From the NCBI GenBank assembly GCA_021773215.1, contig JAJFKM010000076.1, positions 36,845-100,844 of the forward strand: 64,000 nt of DNA. Reading direction: 5' to 3'. Source of the stretch: Gammaproteobacteria bacterium (lineage in GTDB: Bacteria; Pseudomonadota; Gammaproteobacteria; Eutrophobiales; Eutrophobiaceae). The position numbers and the translations under genes are program-made. The notes beneath the pieces were generated by a model that worked only from the letters and a program-made list of their open reading frames with translations, did no database searches and was not told where the DNA came from. Below, one piece after another: positions 35,306-45,282 of this stretch. Position 1 is the first letter of the stretch; each line of letters begins with the position of its first letter.

Positions 35306-36322
35306 ATGCAGGTATTAGGAATAGAAACCTCATGCGATGAGACGGGTATAGCGATTTATGACTCCGAAAAGGGGCTTCTTGCCCATAGTCTTTATAGTCA
35401 GGTTAAGTTGCATGAGGAATACGGAGGTGTAGTTCCTGAGCTAGCCTCACGCGATCATGTCCGCAGGATACTACCGTTGATTAGGCGGACTGTAGCAGAG
35501 GCAAAAACTGAGCTTAAATCATTAGATGCCATTGCCTACACTGCTGGTCCTGGCTTAATGGGAGCCTTACTTGTAGGTACGGCAACGGGCCGTAGTCTAG
35601 CCTATTCCTTGTCGATACCGGCTGTTGGAGTACACCATATGGAGGCGCATTTATTAGCGCCCATGCTGGAAGATGATGTCCCTGATTATCCCTTTTTAGC
35701 ATTGCTGGTTTCAGGCGGACATACGCTGATTGTGAGCGTTAGCGGACCGGGTCAATACGAAATTCTCGGTGAATCGGTAGATGATGCCGCTGGCGAGGCC
35801 TTCGATAAAACTGCTAAATTATTAGGGTTATCCTATCCTGGAGGGCCAGTTTTGTCAGCATTGGCTGAGAAAGGCGATAGTAAGCGCTTCCATTTTCCGA
35901 GGCCAATGACAGATCGGCCCGGTCTGGATTTTAGTTTTAGTGGTTTGAAGACTTTTGCCATGAATACCGTAAAAAAGGAATTGAACGATGATTCCGAGGA
36001 TGATCAAACCCGAGCAGATATTGCCCGGGCATTTGTCGACGCTGTAGTGGATACTTTTGTTATTAAGTGTCGCCGTGCAATTCAGGAAACAGGATTAAAG
36101 CGGTTAATTGTTGCTGGTGGTGTTAGTGCCAATACGCAATTGCGGGCAGGGCTGATTGAATTAATGGATGGGGTAAATGGAAAAGCCTATTTTCCTCGCG
36201 CTGAATTTTGTACAGACAATGGGGCAATGATCGCCTATGCCGGTTACCTGAGAATCAAGGCAGGTCAGACAGAGTCACTCAACTTCCAAGCAAAACCAAG
36301 ATGGCCATTAGAGTCCTTGTAA
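35306..36322 (+). CDS. tsaD: tRNA threonylcarbamoyladenosine synthase TsaD
   Basis: 338 residues. [15 protein letters not shown] at the start and the metal-binding HMEAHL motif near residue 111, then SGGHTLIV and [10 protein letters not shown] of the ASKHA fold. With TsaB, TsaC and TsaE it makes t6A37 on ANN-reading tRNAs. It is divergent from rpsU, as in E. coli, and convergent with plsY, 9 bases apart. Confidence 0.97.
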   Translation: MQVLGIETSCDETGIAIYDSEKGLLAHSLYSQVKLHEEYGGVVPELASRDHVRRILPLIRRTVAEAKTELKSLDAIAYTAGPGLMGALLVGTATGRSLAYSLSIPAVGVHHMEAHLLAPMLEDDVPDYPFLALLVSGGHTLIVSVSGPGQYEILGESVDDAAGEAFDKTAKLLGLSYPGGPVLSALAEKGDSKRFHFPRPMTDRPGLDFSFSGLKTFAMNTVKKELNDDSEDDQTRADIARAFVDAVVDTFVIKCRRAIQETGLKRLIVAGGVSANTQLRAGLIELMDGVNGKAYFPRAEFCTDNGAMIAYAGYLRIKAGQTESLNFQAKPRWPLESL

Positions 36323-36331
36323 TTTAATACG

Positions 36332-36940
36332 CTAGGCTTGTTGTTTCTTTTGTCCGATCTTGTCTTCTGTACCGGCGATTAATTTCCGAATATTAGATTG
36401 ATGCCGCCAAAGCAATAAAACGGCCATCACGCTATGACATATCAAGACGTTGATATCGTGCAAAATAAGCCAAGAATATAGCGGTGTTAGCACTGCTGAT
36501 ATTAAGGCTGCCAATGATGAGTAGCGAAAGAGTAATGCGAAAAAAGCCCAGGAGAGAACATAAGCAAGTCCAAGTAACCAGTGCGTAGCGAAAAGAACGC
36601 CGATCAATGTTGCGACGCCCTTGCCACCTTTAAAGCTAAAAAAGATTGGAAACAGATGCCCAAGAAAGGCAGCTAGTCCACAAAGGGCAATTATAATTTC
36701 AGAACTACCGAGTGCTTTAGCTAGTACAACCGGAATTACACCTTTTAAAACATCACCAGCAAGAGTAAGAATTGCTGCCTTTTTCCCATGTAAACGCATG
36801 ACATTTGTCGCACCGGGGTTTCCTGAGCCTTCGCTGCGTGGATCGTCCAGACCAAATAGCTTGCAGACAAGAATGGCTGATGCGATTGAGCCCATTAGAT
36901 AAGCAATGGCGATCAGGATTACCGGAATAAAATTAGTCAT
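36332..36940 (-). CDS. plsY: Glycerol-3-phosphate acyltransferase PlsY
   Basis: 202 residues with five membrane helices and the three family motifs: GSGNPGATNVMR near residue 38, FKGGKGVAT near 104, and the later LLLWRHQSNIRKL. It transfers acyl groups from acyl-phosphate to glycerol-3-phosphate, the first step of phospholipid synthesis. Confidence 0.96.
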   Translation of the reverse strand: MTNFIPVILIAIAYLMGSIASAILVCKLFGLDDPRSEGSGNPGATNVMRLHGKKAAILTLAGDVLKGVIPVVLAKALGSSEIIIALCGLAAFLGHLFPIFFSFKGGKGVATLIGVLFATHWLLGLAYVLSWAFFALLFRYSSLAALISAVLTPLYSWLILHDINVLICHSVMAVLLLWRHQSNIRKLIAGTEDKIGQKKQQA

Positions 36941-37082
36941 GGTGTTTACTGTGTTTATATTGGCTTGTGATTATAAGATCAGTTATTAATACAATGTATC
37001 GCTAGTTTGTAGAGTTGTGCTCAAGCAAACGGGTATACTGCACAAGATTAAATTAAAAATGGTTACAAAAGATATAGGCACT

Positions 37083-37439
37083 ATGGATATTATTTATCTC
37101 AGAGATCTCCGGATCGATACAGTCATCGGAATATACGATTGGGAACGCAGGATGAAACAGACCATTATTCTCGATTTAGAGATGGGTACGGATATTCGTA
37201 AAGCGGCCAATAGTGACAATATTGACGACACCCTTAATTACAAAGCGGTCGCAAAAAGACTAATGACGTTTGTTGGCGACAGTGAATTTGAATTAGTAGA
37301 AACACTCGCAGAACGAATTACAGAAATTATCATGGCCGAGTTTGCCGTTCCCTGGTGCCGTCTTTCTCTCAACAAAAAAGGTGCTGTTCGTGGCGTCAGG
37401 GATGTTGGTGTCATTATTGAGCGTGGCAATAAAGAATGA
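37083..37439 (+). CDS. folB: Dihydroneopterin aldolase
   Basis: 118 residues from the ATG at 37083 (MDIIYLRDLRIDTVIGIYDW), normal for FolB; the frame extends to 37017, which would add 22 unlikely residues. Family motifs are DTLNYKAVAK, FELVETLAERI and the lysine-bearing SLNKKGAVRGVRDVGV. It converts dihydroneopterin to 6-hydroxymethyl-dihydropterin in folate synthesis and overlaps folK by 4 bases. Confidence 0.95.
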   Translation: MDIIYLRDLRIDTVIGIYDWERRMKQTIILDLEMGTDIRKAANSDNIDDTLNYKAVAKRLMTFVGDSEFELVETLAERITEIIMAEFAVPWCRLSLNKKGAVRGVRDVGVIIERGNKE

Positions 37440-37930
37440 CAATGACTCAGGTATATCTGGGTATCGGTAGCAATATCGATCGTGAGAAAAATATTCGTGA
37501 TGGTTTGCTAGAAATACAATCATGCTACGGCGAGTTAACTGTCTCACCTGTATATGAAACTGAGGCGTTTGGTTTTGAGGGTGATGACTTCTACAATCTG
37601 GTTGTGGGATTGAAAACTGACTTGCCTATTCACGAATTGGCACATGACTTACGTGAAATTGAATTTCAATTTGGACGCAGCCGTAATGAAACTCGATATT
37701 CTTCACGTACACTTGATGTAGATCTCTTATTATTTGGTGATGAAGCAAATGATAAATACCATGTCCCTAGATCTGATATCACAGAGTTTGGTTTCGTTTT
37801 AAAACCGCTTAGCGATATAGCACCAAATTTAAAACACCCAGCGACGGGCGAGACCATGACACAATTATGGAATAAGTTTGACTCGTCTAGAGAAGTTATG
37901 CGACAGATACCTGAGCAATTAAGTTTATGA
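37436..37930 (+). CDS. folK: 6-hydroxymethyl-dihydropterin pyrophosphokinase
   Basis: 164 residues. GIGSNIDREKNIRDGL at the start, FYNLVVGLKT, and the signature RTLDVDLLLFGDE. It activates the pterin for joining with p-aminobenzoate. Overlaps of 4 bases with folB and with the next gene indicate one tightly coupled transcript. Confidence 0.96.
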   Translation: MTMTQVYLGIGSNIDREKNIRDGLLEIQSCYGELTVSPVYETEAFGFEGDDFYNLVVGLKTDLPIHELAHDLREIEFQFGRSRNETRYSSRTLDVDLLLFGDEANDKYHVPRSDITEFGFVLKPLSDIAPNLKHPATGETMTQLWNKFDSSREVMRQIPEQLSL

Positions 37931-38535
37931 TCAATATCATCTGTTTCGGAGATTCCATAACGGAAGGTGCGGAATTTACGATTAATGACCGTTGGACTAG
38001 CTTGTTGCAGATTAAACTCGATACGGTAAAACCAGAAACGTTTAGCGTTCATAATAAAGGTATAAGTGGTAATACCACGGCGCAGGGGTTTGATCGATTT
38101 GAAACAGATGTGTTGCCATTGTTACCCGGAATAGTCTTTATGCAATTTGGTTTTAATGATGCGAATGTAAAAGACTTCTCAATGGAACCCAGAGTTGGTT
38201 TAGCAGAGTTTGCAAAGAACCTGAAAGAATTTCATCGAATAATCAAAGCACATAAAAGTGTGCCGATTTTTGTTTTGAATCACACCATTGGTGAAGACGA
38301 TGGTGAGCAAGGTAATGGCAAAAGTTATAATGATAATTACGCGCCCTATAGCAAAGCCATTCAGGCGGTCACCCATGAATTGGATGCCTTATTAATCGAT
38401 ATCCCAACACAGATGTTAGAACGAGGAATTAAGACAGAGGATTTTGTCTCAGAGGATCAAATTCATCTGTCACTGACTGCTAATCAAGATTATGCAGAGA
38501 TTATATATGCTGGTTTAAACGAAATAAAACTATAA
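37927..38535 (+). CDS. SGNH/GDSL hydrolase
   Basis: 202 residues, no signal peptide. Block I FGDSITEGAEF, block II Gly in NKGISGNTTA, block III GFNDAN and block V DQIHLS supply the Ser, Gly, Asn and Asp-x-x-His of the family. It is probably a cytoplasmic esterase acting on an unknown acyl or acetyl ester. The ATGA overlap with folK shows coupling, but a link to folate is not evident. Confidence 0.88.
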   Translation: MINIICFGDSITEGAEFTINDRWTSLLQIKLDTVKPETFSVHNKGISGNTTAQGFDRFETDVLPLLPGIVFMQFGFNDANVKDFSMEPRVGLAEFAKNLKEFHRIIKAHKSVPIFVLNHTIGEDDGEQGNGKSYNDNYAPYSKAIQAVTHELDALLIDIPTQMLERGIKTEDFVSEDQIHLSLTANQDYAEIIYAGLNEIKL

Positions 38536-38610
38536 AACAAAGCCGTACAGATGAAATATTTTTCAGAGGCTGTAATAATGAAACCTATACAAACTGGAGT
38601 CCCGACAATA

Positions 38611-39024
38611 ATGAATGTCAGCTTATTTTCCAAAATAGTTCTTGTGATTCTCATTGTTTCTCTAAGTGGTTGTAAACGATATACAACAACAAAGAGAGTG
38701 AATAATATTGAAGCGGCGGTCACCAGCTATGATGTTGCAATGCGCTGGGCCCAATATCCGGAAGCATATGCTTATCATGTCTCTCCAAATGGCACTCAAC
38801 CTCCTGCTGACTTAGATTCATTAAAAGAACTTAGCGTGACCGGAGTAAAGGTTATAGAAAAAGTTCTCAATCCGGAAAATACGGAAGCAAATGTAAAAAC
38901 AGAAATAAGCTACTTTTTTAAAGATGAAGGTACGGTCAGGAAACTTAAACTACAGCAACGATGGTGGGTGAAAGAAGAAACTAATCAGTGGTTTATTGAC
39001 GGTGAGTTTCCAAAATTCCGATAA
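38611..39024 (+). CDS. Lipoprotein, function unknown
   Basis: 137 residues from the ATG at 38611, which gives an ideal lipoprotein signal ending LIVSLSGC. Other starts at 38551 and 38578 are open; the latter has a good GAGG site and would lengthen the n-region. The mature part has the pattern of a small NTF2-like exported fold (DVAMRWAQYPEAYAYH ... LKLQQRWWVKEETNQWFIDG). Function unknown. Confidence 0.75.
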   Translation: MNVSLFSKIVLVILIVSLSGCKRYTTTKRVNNIEAAVTSYDVAMRWAQYPEAYAYHVSPNGTQPPADLDSLKELSVTGVKVIEKVLNPENTEANVKTEISYFFKDEGTVRKLKLQQRWWVKEETNQWFIDGEFPKFR

Positions 39025-39027
39025 TTA

Positions 39028-39759
39028 CTATGAGTACAGTGTCCTACCACCATCAATATTAAGCACTTGGCCGGTAATGTAGTCTGCATCTTTGATTAAG
39101 AATAGAACGGCTTTTGTAATGTCGTCCACATTGCCGGTTCTCTTCATCATGGTTTCGTTCAATATCTCGTTCTTTTTTTCTTCTTCTATATCATCAGGCC
39201 ACATGATCACCCCCGGGGATATTGCATTGACGCGAATAGCCGGTGCCATTTCCTTTGCCAACGATTGCGTGAGCATGACAAGTCCGGCTTTAGATATACT
39301 ATAGACAGAGTGACTTCTTAATGGCCGGTTTGCATGTATGTCTGTGATATTAATGATACAGCCTTTATTTGAACGTAGTGATTTTGCCGCTAGCTGTGAC
39401 AGAAAAAGAGGGGCCTTCAAATTAGTGTTGATCAATTCATTCCATTGTTGATCATCTAAGGTTCCAAGTGATGTTGGGTAGTAGGCTGATGCGTTATTAA
39501 TCAAGACATCTAAGCCACCTTTGAATTCAAGGGCAGCATCGATCAATGCTGAGTAATATTCTTTATGCTCAAGATTGGCCTGAATCATAATGGCGGAATC
39601 ACGACGAATCCCATTAAGTTTTTTCACCAGTTCATGTGCTTCCTTAGCAGAACTATTATAGTGAATAATGACATTCATGCCGGATGAATGAAGTTGTTCC
39701 GCTATTGCCGCACCTATGCGTTTAGCAGCACCAGTTATCAATGCAGTTTTATTTATCAC
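39028..39759 (-). CDS. Short-chain reductase, pteridine-reductase-like
   Basis: 243 residues. Cofactor motif TGAAKRIGAAIAEQL with an Arg suited to NADPH, NNASAYYPT, and the active-site YSISKAG. Overall likeness and the position beside folB and folK suggest a pteridine reductase (FolM-like), which would reduce dihydrofolate or dihydropterins. It is convergent with the lipoprotein gene. Substrate choice is inference. Confidence 0.85.
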   Translation of the reverse strand: MINKTALITGAAKRIGAAIAEQLHSSGMNVIIHYNSSAKEAHELVKKLNGIRRDSAIMIQANLEHKEYYSALIDAALEFKGGLDVLINNASAYYPTSLGTLDDQQWNELINTNLKAPLFLSQLAAKSLRSNKGCIINITDIHANRPLRSHSVYSISKAGLVMLTQSLAKEMAPAIRVNAISPGVIMWPDDIEEEKKNEILNETMMKRTGNVDDITKAVLFLIKDADYITGQVLNIDGGRTLYS

Positions 39760-39823
39760 AATGTTTTATATCATTTAAATGTTGTATTGAATCATTTCAG
39801 AAACAGAATAACATGGACGAATT

Positions 39824-41023
39824 ATGACACAATCAAAACCACAAAAGACGGAATCAACTTTGCCTGTTCCGGAACAAGATGCACTCATTCAAAGTGAAAA
39901 ACTGATCGAATGCATCAAAGCAGCCTTGCATGAGCAAGGTGGCGCAATCAGTTTTGATGAATACATGAAGATGGCTCTGTATGAACCTGGATTGGGATAT
40001 TACAGTGCCGGCAGTCGTAAATTTGGTTCAGATGGTGACTTCGTAACTGCACCGGAATTATCGCCAATATTCTCGCAGTGTTTGGCGAATCAATGCGCGC
40101 AGGTCTTAAACGAACTTGATGTCGGCACTATTCTGGAATTAGGCGCAGGCACTGGTGCAATGGCCAGAGATATATTGCTAGAACTGGAAAAACAGAATTC
40201 CTTACCTGATAAATACTTAATTCTCGAAGTCAGTGCCGATCTAAAACAACGCCAACAAGATTTGTTAAAAGAAACTATTCCACATCTTATTGATCGAGTG
40301 GACTGGTTAGATGCACTACCGGACGCAGGCGTCTCCGGTATCATCCTTGCTAATGAGGTATTAGATGCATTACCTGTGAAGCGATTTAAAAAGACATCTG
40401 CAGGCTTTAAAGAAATGAAGGTTGGATTGGGAGAAAATCAATTTATCTGGGTGGTCAGTGACGCAGAAGATAAGCTGCTTAAAAGACTGGAAGGAATAGA
40501 AGAAGATTTATCAACATCATTTCCGGTGAATTATACCTCTGAGATAAATACCCAACTAGAACAATGGTTAAATGGCTTAGAGAAAGTACTGAATAAAGGT
40601 GTAATGTTCTTCATTGATTATGGTTACTCGGCCGCAGAGTATTATCACCCAGAGAGAATGGAAGGTAGCTTGTTGTGTCATTATCGACACCGTGTACATG
40701 CGGATCCGTTTTATTATCCCGGTTTACAAGACATAACCAGCTCTGCCAACTTTACCGCTGTTGCGGAATGTGCTGACGCAATCGGTTTACACGTCAGTGG
40801 CTATACTAATCAGACTTATTTTCTTTTTGGTTGCGGTCTTGAAGAATTACTCGCAGACATGAATCAGCTTGATATCAAGGCGCAAACTAAAATAGCACAG
40901 CAAGTACGCATATTAACCATGCCAGAAGAAATGGGCGAACGTTTCAAGGTTATAGCGCTGACAAAAGAGTTTGATAATGATTTAAAAGGATTTGCAGTAA
41001 TGGACCAGCGTGTTCGCTTATAA
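39824..41023 (+). CDS. SAM-dependent methyltransferase, MidA/NDUFAF7 family
   Basis: 399 residues. EYMKMALYEPGLGYYSAG and FGSDGDFVTAPELSPIF are typical of DUF185/MidA, with the SAM motif ILELGAGTGAMARDIL near residue 105. The eukaryotic relative methylates an arginine in complex I; the bacterial substrate is unknown. It overlaps the next lipoprotein frame if that uses its GTG at 41010. Confidence 0.9.
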   Translation: MTQSKPQKTESTLPVPEQDALIQSEKLIECIKAALHEQGGAISFDEYMKMALYEPGLGYYSAGSRKFGSDGDFVTAPELSPIFSQCLANQCAQVLNELDVGTILELGAGTGAMARDILLELEKQNSLPDKYLILEVSADLKQRQQDLLKETIPHLIDRVDWLDALPDAGVSGIILANEVLDALPVKRFKKTSAGFKEMKVGLGENQFIWVVSDAEDKLLKRLEGIEEDLSTSFPVNYTSEINTQLEQWLNGLEKVLNKGVMFFIDYGYSAAEYYHPERMEGSLLCHYRHRVHADPFYYPGLQDITSSANFTAVAECADAIGLHVSGYTNQTYFLFGCGLEELLADMNQLDIKAQTKIAQQVRILTMPEEMGERFKVIALTKEFDNDLKGFAVMDQRVRL

Positions 41024-41036
41024 ATCAAATACATTC

Positions 41037-41744
41037 ATGCCGCGATGTATAGCGATAGTCGTTGCGCTGCTATTATTATCCTCCTGTAATAAAGAAATCG
41101 TTAGGGAAAACAAACCTGTTGAAAATATTACTAGTGCTACTGCTATAGCAAAAACAGATATCGATAATGTGCTCGATGTACATATCAGGGAAACACAACG
41201 ATTATTAAAAGAGCTCATGGTCAAGCTCTATAAACGCAATCCACGCGAGCTTAAAAAGACGGATCTTAAACTGCCGCAAGAACATATTGTCAGACTGTTT
41301 GAGTTAGAGCATACATGGGATTTCCCAGAGTTCGAAGGGAAGTATGATGTTGATGTTATCAAGCTAACATTTACCAATGAGTATAAGGGTGATCGTGTGT
41401 TTTCATTTATTGCAGGATTAACGTCGATGATTATGAAATCCTATAATTATCAATCAGAGTTCTATATGTTCGATTCAGTAGACCCACAAAAACTTTATAA
41501 CGCTGCTCGTAATATCGAGATTGCTGTCTGGAAGCTGGGTCATAACGTTGATTCAAATGGAGATCTGTTTTTATACAGTAACTCGCTAGCTACAGATGAA
41601 GTCGTGAACCTGAGCTATGAACGGCTGTGTGGTAAACTTATAGCAACACAAGATAATATTGCCACAATTATTGCGAACAAAAAGAATCGGACGATAACAT
41701 CAGTGATTCAACGAATGGCTAGCGCCGTATTTTTACCTATTTAA
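41037..41744 (+). CDS. Lipoprotein, function unknown
   Basis: 235 residues from the ATG at 41037, giving a lipoprotein signal ending LLLLSSC. The mature protein is helical with a central FEGKYDVDVIKLTF and a hydrophobic GLTSMIMKS. No named family is recognised with confidence. It sits between the MidA-like gene and uppP, 15 bases before the latter. Confidence 0.75.
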   Translation: MPRCIAIVVALLLLSSCNKEIVRENKPVENITSATAIAKTDIDNVLDVHIRETQRLLKELMVKLYKRNPRELKKTDLKLPQEHIVRLFELEHTWDFPEFEGKYDVDVIKLTFTNEYKGDRVFSFIAGLTSMIMKSYNYQSEFYMFDSVDPQKLYNAARNIEIAVWKLGHNVDSNGDLFLYSNSLATDEVVNLSYERLCGKLIATQDNIATIIANKKNRTITSVIQRMASAVFLPI

Positions 41745-41758
41745 TATTGGAATAATCT

Positions 41759-42559
41759 TTGGACTTATTGCAACTCATTATTCTTTCACTGATTCAGGGT
41801 ATTACTGAGTTTTTACCGGTATCAAGTTCTGCTCATTTGATCCTAGTGCCACTATTAAGCGATTGGCAGGACCAAGGTTTAGCAATTGATGTTGCTGCGC
41901 ATTTCGGTAGTTTGTTTGCTGTTGTCTTTTATTTAAGAAAAGATATTTCGCGCATATTGATTGCTGGTATCGACTCAATAAAAAACAAAGAAGCAGCGAC
42001 TCAAGACAGTAGACTATTCTGGTATCTCGCTATTGCCAGCATTCCTGTGTTGGCAGCGGGATTCCTGTTAAGGGATATCGTCTCAACTTACCTGCGTGAT
42101 CCCCTAATTATCGCCTATGCTTCAATTGGTTTTGGTCTACTACTTTGGTATGCCGATGCTAAAGGCAAACGTTTGCGCCAGATTAATTCAATCAACCTGC
42201 GTGATGCGATCATTATTGGCCTAGCACAAGTATTGGCATTAGTCCCCGGCACATCACGATCAGGTATTACCATGACAGCGGCGCTCATGTTGGGTCTCGA
42301 TCGAACCAGTGCAGCACGTTTCTCATTTCTAATGGCCGTGCCAATCATCCTTGCTGCAGGTAGTTACGAATCATTAAAGCTGATTCAAATGAATGTTGGT
42401 GTGGATATTGTTAATTTTATTATCACTGCATTGCTTTCAGCTATCAGTGCATTGTTGGCTATTCATGTCTTTATGAAATTCCTTGATAAAGTGGGTATGT
42501 TGCCGTTTGTTATTTATCGAGTGTTGTTAGGTGTAGTCTTAATATTTCTTTTTATTTGA
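41759..42559 (+). CDS. uppP: Undecaprenyl-diphosphate phosphatase (BacA type)
   Basis: 266 residues, about eight membrane helices. Motifs GITEFLPVSSSAHLIL and PGTSRSGITMTAALMLGLDR carry the catalytic Glu, Ser and Arg. It removes a phosphate from the peptidoglycan carrier lipid and can give bacitracin resistance. TTG start. The DUF368 fragment at the left edge belongs to a family that handles the same lipid. Confidence 0.95.
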   Translation: MDLLQLIILSLIQGITEFLPVSSSAHLILVPLLSDWQDQGLAIDVAAHFGSLFAVVFYLRKDISRILIAGIDSIKNKEAATQDSRLFWYLAIASIPVLAAGFLLRDIVSTYLRDPLIIAYASIGFGLLLWYADAKGKRLRQINSINLRDAIIIGLAQVLALVPGTSRSGITMTAALMLGLDRTSAARFSFLMAVPIILAAGSYESLKLIQMNVGVDIVNFIITALLSAISALLAIHVFMKFLDKVGMLPFVIYRVLLGVVLIFLFI

Positions 42560-42696
42560 TTTATTGATCTTCGTTTTTTTTCATGGGGCCACTTATCCCT
42601 AGCATGACTATTATCAGAGCGACATCGTATTAATTTGCCTGGGATGTCATCTCAGTTTATTCTGAAAGACCAGTTCTAGATGACTTATGATAGTTA

Positions 42697-43752
42697 ATGG
42701 TCTTACTGATTACTTATGTGCTTATCGCTTTAGGCTTCTCATTTCTTTGCTCGATTGCTGAAGCGGTTCTACTCAGTGTTACAAGTGCGCACATTGCGTT
42801 GATGGAGTCTGAAAATAGACCCTCCGCACCGCTGCTTAAAAAATTAAAAGATGATATAAATAAGCCGCTTGCAGCAATTCTGACCTTAAATACTATTGCG
42901 CATACGGTTGGTGCGGCAGGGGCGGGCGCTCAGGCAGCTGTTGTATTTGGTAGCGCTTCTGTTGCCGTCGCTTCAGCAGTGTTGACTCTGCTAATATTAA
43001 TTTTTTCTGAGATTATTCCAAAAACGCTTGGTGCACACTATTGGCGCTCATTGGCCCCAGTAATAGCATATACTCTTAAGTTCTTGATCTGGTTTTTATA
43101 TCCATTCGTAATGCTTTCTGAGAAATTGACTAGTGGTATGGTGGAAGGCCCAAGACTTAACGGTTTCAGTCGTGCCGAATTTTCTGCTATGGCTGATCTT
43201 AGTGTTGAAGAAGGGCAATTAGATAAACAAGAGTCTTCTATATTAAAAAATCTGCTACTCCTCAACGAGATTCGTGTTAAAGAAGTGATGACACCGAGGA
43301 CAGTTATCTTTTCATTATCTGAATTGAGTACCGTTGAAACGTTTTTTCATAAGTATGACGACATACGTTTTTCGCGCATTCCTATTTATAGTGATGGCAA
43401 TCAGGAACAATTAATTGGTTTTGTTTTACGTAGTGATTTGTTACTGGCGCAATCGAGAGGAAATACAACAACACCACTAAAGACATATTGCAGAGAGATG
43501 CATGCAATTCTGGAATCTACCAAGGTTGCAAAAGCATTAGATGAATTCATTCGTCTTAAATCTCAGCTTATGTTGGTGATAGATGAGTATGGTGGTGTAG
43601 AAGGGTTGATAGCCATGGAAGATTTACTTGAAACAATGTTAGGTCTTGAAATTGTTGATGAAAGCGATAAGACAGTGGATATGCAACAACTTGCACTTAA
43701 GTTAGCTCAACGTCAAAGCCTCATCAAAAATACTAAAGAAGATAATATATAA
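42697..43752 (+). CDS. CNNM/DUF21-CBS membrane protein
   Basis: 351 residues. An N-terminal DUF21 domain with four hydrophobic segments (1-150) includes IFSEIIPKTLGAHYW; two CBS domains follow (VKEVMTPRTVIFSLSE and QLMLVIDEYGGVEGLIAMED). It lacks the CorC/HlyC tail present in ybeX. Such proteins are linked to Mg2+ or divalent metal transport; direct activity is inference. Confidence 0.9.
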   Translation: MVLLITYVLIALGFSFLCSIAEAVLLSVTSAHIALMESENRPSAPLLKKLKDDINKPLAAILTLNTIAHTVGAAGAGAQAAVVFGSASVAVASAVLTLLILIFSEIIPKTLGAHYWRSLAPVIAYTLKFLIWFLYPFVMLSEKLTSGMVEGPRLNGFSRAEFSAMADLSVEEGQLDKQESSILKNLLLLNEIRVKEVMTPRTVIFSLSELSTVETFFHKYDDIRFSRIPIYSDGNQEQLIGFVLRSDLLLAQSRGNTTTPLKTYCREMHAILESTKVAKALDEFIRLKSQLMLVIDEYGGVEGLIAMEDLLETMLGLEIVDESDKTVDMQQLALKLAQRQSLIKNTKEDNI

Positions 43753-43804
43753 AGGCTTCATAAGACAGAACAATACTCATTAATAGACACTGCGGTTGTG
43801 AATG

Positions 43805-45022
43805 CTATATGACGCTTTTATCAACATGTTTAATTCTTTCTATTTGGTGTTTTTTTATTTCCTGACCCAACGCTTTACCTTCAAGGCCATTTTTTTGTAA
43901 CTCATTCGTATCAACTTCATTAGCGACTTTTAAAGCAGACTGAAAGTATTCTGCTTGTGGGTAGCCTCTATCTTCAAAACCAGCACGCCCGCGGGCGTCG
44001 GCTTCGCAGGCGATGAGGAACTGCCCAAAGCGTTCCGGTCTTCTGAAGGCGTCGAGTTGTTCGAGTTTTTTTAATACCGTTTCTGGTTTCATTTCTTGTA
44101 TGCGATGGCAGTCGAGATGAAACTTTGAAACGCTGATAGCTAGTTCGCGATATTTGTTTGGTATGCGATAACGTTTACAGAGTTTGTCGATTATCTTTGC
44201 ACCACGTTCTTCATGCCCGTGATGGCTGGGTAGTTTGTCTTTTGGTGTAGTTGCCTTGCCGAGGTCATGCACCAGTACGGCAAAGCGTATCATTGGGTCG
44301 TCAGATAGACGCGTCGATTGGTTTAGGCTCATGATGGTATGCAGGCCGGTATCGATCTCAGGGTGGTATTCTTTAGTTTGTGGTACGCCGAACAGGGCTT
44401 CTATCTCGGGGAAAAGTTTTTCTAATGAATTACAAGATTGTAATACCAATATAAATCGCGCTGGGTATTTTCCTGATAAGGCTTTTTCCAGTTCAGTCCA
44501 GACGCGCTCAGGAACCAGTGCTTCTAATTCATCTGATTCAGAGATGTCTTTTAGTAATGCCATCGTTTCCGGTGCAATCTTGAAACCAAGACTGGCTGCG
44601 AAACGTGCAATACGTAAAACGCGCAACGGGTCTTCGACAAAAGCCGGAGAGACGTGGCGCAACATCTTTTCTTTTAAATCTGCTACGCCACCATAAGGAT
44701 CAATTAGGTTACCTTGTTCATCTTCGGCGATGGCATTGATAGTTAGGTCTCTGCGCTGTAAATCATCTTCCAGTGTGACATCGGGCGATGTATGGAAGGT
44801 GAAGCCTTTATAACCTTTTCCAGATTTTCGTTCAGTGCGCGCTAATGCATATTCTTCTTTTGTTTCAGGATGAAGGAATACAGGAAAGTCCTTGCCGACC
44901 GGTTTAAAGCCTTTCTCCAGCATCTCTTCTGGTGTCGTACCCACGACGACCCAATCCCGATCTTTAACCGGAATATCTAATAATTTGTCACGTACGGCGC
45001 CGCCGACTAGATAGGTTTGCAT
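43805..45022 (-). CDS. cca: tRNA nucleotidyltransferase (CCA-adding) with HD domain
   Basis: 405 residues. Nucleotidyltransferase motifs [12 protein letters not shown] and [25 protein letters not shown], then an HD phosphohydrolase domain ([14 protein letters not shown] near residue 235 and HHGHEERG). The HD domain gives 2',3'-cyclic phosphodiesterase activity in gammaproteobacterial enzymes. It repairs or adds CCA; the two tRNAs here encode CCA, so repair would be its role for them. Confidence 0.95.
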   Translation of the reverse strand: MQTYLVGGAVRDKLLDIPVKDRDWVVVGTTPEEMLEKGFKPVGKDFPVFLHPETKEEYALARTERKSGKGYKGFTFHTSPDVTLEDDLQRRDLTINAIAEDEQGNLIDPYGGVADLKEKMLRHVSPAFVEDPLRVLRIARFAASLGFKIAPETMALLKDISESDELEALVPERVWTELEKALSGKYPARFILVLQSCNSLEKLFPEIEALFGVPQTKEYHPEIDTGLHTIMSLNQSTRLSDDPMIRFAVLVHDLGKATTPKDKLPSHHGHEERGAKIIDKLCKRYRIPNKYRELAISVSKFHLDCHRIQEMKPETVLKKLEQLDAFRRPERFGQFLIACEADARGRAGFEDRGYPQAEYFQSALKVANEVDTNELQKNGLEGKALGQEIKKHQIERIKHVDKSVI

Positions 45023-45074
45023 ATGATTATTTTACAAATTTATTCTAAGTTGCGTATAAAAAAAGAATTAAAAT

Positions 45075-45222
45075 AGCCACAGAGGTCACAGAGTACACAG
45101 AGATAAAACAAGATAATGCTTGAAAAGCATGAATCATAGTATTCTGACTATAGTAGCAATAAGAACAGAGACTGGTATTCAAAGAAATGAAGTTCTCTGT
45201 GTACTCTGTGACCTCTGTGGCT
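45075..45222. repeat. 148-bp element with perfect 28-bp inverted repeats
   Basis: The arm at 45075-45102 (starting AGCCACAGAGGTCACAGAG) is the exact reverse complement of 45195-45222, with 92 bases between them. The CCACAGAGG-CACAGAG theme is familiar from dispersed repeats in many proteobacterial genomes. It lies between cca and an SDR gene and could form a long hairpin in RNA. No coding frame inside. Confidence 0.75.
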
Positions 45223-45282
45223 TTGTTATCTTGCCAGTGTTAAATATGAACAACAAGCGCTTATAGAAGAAGTTGTGATGCT

